Positions 19,898 through 23,530 of a stretch of 23,530 nucleotides of DNA are shown piece after piece. The position numbers were made by a program, and so were the translations under genes. Each line of letters opens with the position of its first letter. Position 1 is the stretch's first letter. The notes under the pieces are model-generated. The model made no database searches. It saw nothing but the letters and a program-made list of their open reading frames with translations, and was not told where the DNA came from. This DNA is from Candidatus Pelagibacter sp. (GTDB taxonomy: Bacteria > Pseudomonadota > Alphaproteobacteria > Pelagibacterales > Pelagibacteraceae): assembly GCA_028222435.1 (NCBI GenBank), contig JAOIST010000008.1, forward strand, positions 1 to 23,530, in the 5' to 3' direction.

Positions 19898-20502
19898 TGA
19901 GTGAACAACATTGTTCAGATTTTTATAAAGTACCCAACATTACATTTGATATAAAAAAATTAAGAGCAGACTTAGAAAATGTTCTTAAATTAAAAAAATT
20001 TAATACATTAGGAATAAAAAATTTTGGAGCTATTTCTATTAATAGAATTCCTGGTGACGCAGAGTCAATTAAGGGGCATAAAGTAAGAGGAACATATTGG
20101 ACTTTTCCCGATGAAAGCGGAAAAGAAGCTAAAAGAGACGAAGCTATTAATGAGTCTAGATATTCAGAAATTGTTCCAGAATTTAAAAATACTTACTTTG
20201 AAGAAGTTTACGATTTATTAAAAAAAAAATTTAAATTAGGAAGAGTTAGAATTTTATTGAAAGAACCACGTTCTACTCTTAGTTGGCACAGAGATCCAGA
20301 ACCTAGACTTCACGTGCCAATAATTACAAACCCTGGGTGTAAAATGGTTATAGAGGATGTTGCAAAACATATGCCAGCGGATGGATCTGTTACAATTACA
20401 AATAATACAAAATATCACAATTTTTTTAATGGAGGAGAGCAAGATAGAATTCATTTAGTTGCTTGTGTCTTAGAAAATCCTTTTAAAAACAAAATTAATT
20501 AA
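19897..20502 (+). CDS. Aspartyl/asparaginyl beta-hydroxylase-like 2OG-Fe(II) oxygenase
   Basis: A 201-aa double-stranded beta-helix oxygenase. The iron triad is H131, D133 (LSWHRDPEP) and H174 (KYHNFFNGG); R184 (QDRIHLVACV) is the likely 2-oxoglutarate anchor, with RLHVPIITN at 137-145 and HMPADGS at 158-164. This pattern matches the AspH/proline hydroxylase-type family (PF05118). Similar sequences are familiar to me from marine phage and bacterial genomes. The substrate is unknown; it could be a free amino acid, a peptide or a protein. Translation is coupled to katG through TAATG, and a DUF2061 gene follows 11 bp later. The pairing of a peroxide-removing heme enzyme with a peroxide-sensitive Fe(II) enzyme is suggestive only. 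Confidence 0.85.
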
Positions 20503-20513
20503 TAAAATTAATC

Positions 20514-20735
20514 ATGACAGAGTTTAGTAGAGGCATATTCAAAGTAATAGCCAGCACAAGCGGTGGAAGAGCTCTTGTTTATACGATTGGACATATATGT
20601 ATAGCTATGACAGTTGTTTCAGCTTTAACAGGCGCTAGTCTTTGGGAAGCAGGATTAGTGGCTCTAGTAGAACCAACCATTAATGGATTTTGGTATTATT
20701 TTTTAGATAAATTGTGGACGAAATATATAAAGTAA
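20514..20735 (+). CDS. DUF2061 small membrane protein
   Basis: A 73-aa protein with two hydrophobic helices (about 22-42 and 44-63) and the family pattern ALVYTIGHICIAMTVVSALTG, then LVEPTINGFWYYFLDKLW. This matches DUF2061 (PF09834), inner-membrane proteins of unknown function. The conserved glycine and the EP...YY.DK.W end are visible. It is the last gene of the katG run and ends 6 bp from the convergent SH3 gene, with no terminator hairpin between them. I cannot assign a function; an envelope or transport-accessory role is a guess. Confidence 0.82.
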   Translation: MTEFSRGIFKVIASTSGGRALVYTIGHICIAMTVVSALTGASLWEAGLVALVEPTINGFWYYFLDKLWTKYIK

Positions 20736-20741
20736 AAGTAT

Positions 20742-21188
20742 TTATAATAATCCCCATAGATTTTCTTTTTTAACCCAACCTTTAAATTCATCAGTTTTAA
20801 TTTTACACCAATTATCTTTACATTTATTAATTTTTACTAATCTTCCTTTTTTTAAAATAGCAACTGGATTAGAGTAAATTGTTGAGTCATTGAATAAAAT
20901 TGAATTATCATCAATTACAATTGCTGCTTTTTTTTTCGATAATTGAGAAATATGGACCCAGCCAGTATTATTTTCGTGATCTCTAATTTTTCTAAAGTTA
21001 TCAGAACGCTCTTGTATTAACACTGGTAAAAATTTTTTTTTATAAAAAATTTTTATTGGATAATCAAAAGATGGACCTTGGCGTAAATTTACTTTATCAT
21101 TTCTTAAAGTTCTAAAATATTCGTCGTTTGAATATACATTTTGAAAAAACAATAAAAATAAGGAAAAAAACAGAATTTTTAACGGCAT
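20742..21188 (-). CDS. Exported protein with two bacterial SH3-like domains
   Basis: 148 aa. The N-terminal signal peptide (PLKILFFSLFLLFFQNVYS, residues 2-20, cleavage probably before NDEYF) is followed by two SH3-type repeats. The first is about 27-84 (KVNLRQGPSFDYPI, then GWVHISQL) and the second about 90-146 (ending WCKIKTDEFKGWVKKENLWG). This agrees with the SH3 family PF06347 found in alphaproteobacteria. Such modules bind wall peptides or proteins in the periplasm. The gene overlaps the end of moeB/thiF by 10 bp and is the last of the coaBC run. The role is unknown. Confidence 0.85.
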   Translation of the reverse strand: MPLKILFFSLFLLFFQNVYSNDEYFRTLRNDKVNLRQGPSFDYPIKIFYKKKFLPVLIQERSDNFRKIRDHENNTGWVHISQLSKKKAAIVIDDNSILFNDSTIYSNPVAILKKGRLVKINKCKDNWCKIKTDEFKGWVKKENLWGLL

Positions 21189-21925
21189 TTATTTAAACAA
21201 TCAGAGTTTACATTGATTTTAATTTTTCTTAAGGTCATTTTAAGAGAGTTAAAAATTAAAAAATTGTTATCTAAATCATCTTTCAGTTCTAAAATAGTTT
21301 TTAAAACCTCATTAGCTTGTAAAGATCCTAATATACCTACTACTGGAGAAAAAATGCCTTCAGTTTCACAATTATTTTCTTGAATTGGTTTCTCAGGCAT
21401 AAAACATCGAAAGCATGGCCCCTTTTTTTTAAAATTAAATTTAAAAAGCTGTCCATCGAACCCGCTTATCGCTGCTGATATTAAAATTTTTTTATTTTTT
21501 TTACAATGATCATTTATTATATATCTAGTATTAAAATTATCTGTTCCATCACAAATAATATCATAATCTTTAGAAATTTTATTTATATTAGATATTGATA
21601 CTTTTTGATTAAAAGTTTTTATTTTTATCTTTTTATAAATTTTATTAATTTTAGATTTAGCTTGAATAACTTTATTTTTTCCAAGATCAGCTGTATTAAA
21701 TAAAATTTGCCGGTTCAAATTGGATAATTCAATCTTATCATGATCAACTATGCCGATGTTATGAATGCCCGCGGAAGCTAAATAGGCAAGTAAAGGGCAT
21801 CCTAAACCACCCATTCCTATAATTAAAACTTTAGATTTTTTAATTTTATTTTGTCCAGATATACCGATTTTTTTTAATATAATTTGTTTTTCAAATCTTT
21901 TAAATTCACTTAAATTTAACGACAT
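21179..21925 (-). CDS. moeB: MoeB/ThiF-type E1-like adenylyltransferase
   Basis: A 248-aa ubiquitin-E1-like enzyme that adenylates the C-terminal Gly of a sulfur-carrier protein (MoaD or ThiS). Visible: nucleotide loop GMGGLG (38-43 region), DHDKIELSNLNRQ with the Arg finger R72, DGTDNF with the Mg-binding D129, and the zinc cysteines C171, C174 (CFRC), C243 and C247. The Cys of NCETEGIFSPVVG (C186) matches the MoeB C187 position. No rhodanese domain is fused. MoeB and ThiF cannot be told apart by sequence alone, and no carrier gene is nearby. The gene lies 6 bp after dut and overlaps the SH3 gene by 10 bp. Confidence 0.86.
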   Translation of the reverse strand: MSLNLSEFKRFEKQIILKKIGISGQNKIKKSKVLIIGMGGLGCPLLAYLASAGIHNIGIVDHDKIELSNLNRQILFNTADLGKNKVIQAKSKINKIYKKIKIKTFNQKVSISNINKISKDYDIICDGTDNFNTRYIINDHCKKNKKILISAAISGFDGQLFKFNFKKKGPCFRCFMPEKPIQENNCETEGIFSPVVGILGSLQANEVLKTILELKDDLDNNFLIFNSLKMTLRKIKINVNSDCLNKCR

Positions 21926-21931
21926 TAATTA

Positions 21932-22372
21932 TTATTTAGTTCCTGTAGATCCAAATCCCCGAGAACCACGTGTAGTACTATCAAGTGTTTCAACTTCTTT
22001 TATTTTAGCTTTTATTAAAGGACATAAAACCATTTGAGCTATTCGCAAACCCTTTTCAACTATAAAACTCTTTTTTCCCAGGTTAATTAATATCACTTTT
22101 ATTTCTCCTCTATAGTCTGCATCTATTGTGCCTGGAGTATTTAAAACACTTAGTTGATATTTTGCAGCTAAACCTGATCTAGGTCTTATTTGAATTTCAA
22201 ATTCTTGAGGAATTGATACAGATAAACCTGTTGGAATAATTTTTGTCTCTCTTGGTTTGATTTCTATTTTTTCATCAATATCTGCAGCAAGGTCCATCCC
22301 AGATGACCCAGTGGTTTCATATTTTGGCATAGATACAGTTTTAGATAATCTTTTAATTAATATTTCTGTCAT
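21932..22372 (-). CDS. dut: dUTP pyrophosphatase
   Basis: Hydrolyses dUTP to dUMP, keeping uracil out of DNA and feeding dTMP synthesis. The 146-aa trimeric dUTPase has all five motifs: GSSGMDLAAD (22-31), RPRSGLAAK (63-71), GTIDADYRGE with catalytic D84 (81-90), RIAQMVL (110-116) and RGSRGFGSTG (135-144). The last closes over the active site. The ATG at 22372 lies within the end of coaBC (20-bp overlap). coaBC-dut is a common alphaproteobacterial pairing. Confidence 0.97.
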   Translation of the reverse strand: MTEILIKRLSKTVSMPKYETTGSSGMDLAADIDEKIEIKPRETKIIPTGLSVSIPQEFEIQIRPRSGLAAKYQLSVLNTPGTIDADYRGEIKVILINLGKKSFIVEKGLRIAQMVLCPLIKAKIKEVETLDSTTRGSRGFGSTGTK

Positions 22373-23530
22373 CTATCAATTTATCTACTAGAATTTGAGC
22401 AATTTTATTAGCAATTAAACTTTTTTTATTTCTTGGAATTGTTTGAATCTTACCCTTATTATCTATTACTGAAACTTTATTATAATCTGAATTAAAACCA
22501 ATTCCTTTTTTGGAAACATCATTAGCAAAAATTAAGTCACAATTTTTATCTTTCATTTTTTTTATAGAATTTTTTATTAAGTTTTCTGTTTCAGCGGAAA
22601 AACCAGCAACTAAACGAGGTCTATGCTTATTATTTTTTGATATATATTCAAGAATATCATTATTTTTAATAAAATTTATTGATTTAAAATTAAGATCAGT
22701 TTTTTTAATTTTGGCTTTACTTCTTTCTTGAGGTTTTAAATCTGAAACAGCAGCAGCACATACAGCTAGATCCACTGGCATAGTCTTTTTTACATTATAT
22801 AACATCTCATCTGCCGATATAATTTTTTTTACTTTGATACTTTTAGGTAGGACAAAATTTGTCGGTCCTGTTATTAATGTAGTTTTTACACCCAGTCTAT
22901 CAAGAGCTATTGCAATTTCACAACCTTGCTTTCCGCTGGACTCATTTGACATGTATCTTACGGGATCCAAGTATTCTCTTGTTGGTCCTGCGGTTACTAA
23001 AGCTTTATAATTTTTAACTTTAACAGTATTTTTTTTATAAAAAAAATTTTTTAAATAAGCATAAATTTGTCTTGGGCTTGACATTTTGCCCTCTCCAAAT
23101 TCACCACAAGCCATCTCACCTTTTTCCGGACCAATAAATGAATAACCAAAATCTTGAAGAATTTTTAAATTTGTTTGAGTAGCTTTATGTAACCACATTC
23201 GCACATTCATTGCAGGTGCTAATAAAATATCTTTATTTGAAGCTAAAAGCACTGTTGTAGCTAAATCTTCAGCCCTACCAATTGATAATTTGCTCATAAA
23301 ATTTGCAGTAGTAGGCATCACAATAATAATATCAGCCCATCTAGAAAGAGCTATATGATCTATTTCAGCCTCTGAGTCTTTATCAAATATGTTTTCAAAT
23401 ATTTTTGATTTGGTTAAAGTTGCCAAGGATAAAGGTGTTACAAATTCTTTACCACTTTTAGTAAGGATTATTTTAATTTCTACCTCGTTTTTTTTTAAAA
23501 GGCGGATGAGGTCTAATGATTTGTAGGCTG
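22353..23530 (-). CDS. coaBC: Phosphopantothenoylcysteine decarboxylase/synthetase CoaBC, N-terminus beyond window
   Basis: A bifunctional coenzyme A enzyme that joins Cys to 4'-phosphopantothenate (CoaB) and decarboxylates the product (CoaC, FMN-dependent). The frame is open to the window edge and reads AYKSLDLIRLLKKN and ILTKSGKEFVTPLS upstream of a TTG at 23426. That TTG is therefore an internal Leu codon and the gene continues outside. The CoaC part has PAMNVRMW and the MACGEFGEGKM flap with its catalytic Cys. The CoaB part begins near LVTAGPTREYLDPVRYMSN and has FANDVSKKGIGF near the end. The 3' end overlaps dut by 20 bp. Confidence 0.95.
   Translation of the reverse strand, partial: AYKSLDLIRLLKKNEVEIKIILTKSGKEFVTPLSLATLTKSKIFENIFDKDSEAEIDHIALSRWADIIIVMPTTANFMSKLSIGRAEDLATTVLLASNKDILLAPAMNVRMWLHKATQTNLKILQDFGYSFIGPEKGEMACGEFGEGKMSSPRQIYAYLKNFFYKKNTVKVKNYKALVTAGPTREYLDPVRYMSNESSGKQGCEIAIALDRLGVKTTLITGPTNFVLPKSIKVKKIISADEMLYNVKKTMPVDLAVCAAAVSDLKPQERSKAKIKKTDLNFKSINFIKNNDILEYISKNNKHRPRLVAGFSAETENLIKNSIKKMKDKNCDLIFANDVSKKGIGFNSDYNKVSVIDNKGKIQTIPRNKKSLIANKIAQILVDKLIDDRNIN

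Noticed and set aside
20736..20741. A bidirectional terminator between the DUF2061 and SH3 genes
   Set aside because: The gap is 6 bp and no stable inverted repeat spans the gene ends.
23424..23426. A TTG start for coaBC at 23426
   Set aside because: Upstream codons continue in frame to the edge and encode a typical CoaC N-terminal segment, so the gene is cut by the window rather than starting here.

Overview
The window is about 23.5 kb of very AT-rich (roughly 30% G+C by eye), extremely compact bacterial chromosome. The gene set and order fit a streamlined alphaproteobacterium, most likely of the Pelagibacterales (SAR11) type or a relative. Evidence for this is an Irr-family regulator divergent from fabA-fabB-fabI, a coaBC-dut-moeB run, an alphaproteobacterial-type Fur/Mur, low GC, and almost no spacer DNA. 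Assignment is by protein recognition, not by a search. No RNA genes, insertion sequences, prophage, CRISPR or long repeats were seen. The longest gene-free interval is 92 bp.

Layout. (1) Positions 1-1887: the end of a Bax-like N-acetylglucosaminidase converges on an exported polysaccharide deacetylase. (2) Positions 1832-8132: a tightly packed forward run tsaB - fur/mur - miaB - phoH/ybeZ - ybeY - lnt - metK, covering tRNA modification, metal regulation, rRNA processing, lipoprotein maturation and SAM synthesis. Its start overlaps the divergent deacetylase gene, and a promoter within that overlap would give a leaderless mRNA. (3) Positions 8133-14661: after a clear intrinsic terminator or attenuator, nusA - infB - rbfA - rpsO - pnp, the transcription/translation operon without the usual rimP, ylxR and truB. 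(4) Positions 14658-17158: the reverse-strand cluster fabA - fabB - fabI for fatty-acid synthesis. (5) Positions 17159-20735: irr, then katG - 2OG/Fe(II) oxygenase - DUF2061 membrane protein. (6) Positions 20742-23530: the reverse-strand run coaBC (partial) - dut - moeB/thiF - SH3-domain exported protein.

The most informative part is 17159-17722. Two nearly identical 18-bp imperfect palindromes of the form TTTAGAA-N3-TTATAAA lie upstream of irr/fabA and of katG. They resemble the Irr-binding iron control element as I remember it. The katG copy lies over a good -35/-10 pair. This suggests one iron/heme-controlled module joining Irr, unsaturated fatty-acid synthesis, the heme enzyme KatG and a non-heme iron oxygenase. 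A separate perfect 16-bp palindrome abuts the irr start codon. Other points worth a second look are the nusA leader hairpin, a miniature TsaB, and convergent genes that share a stop-codon tetranucleotide.
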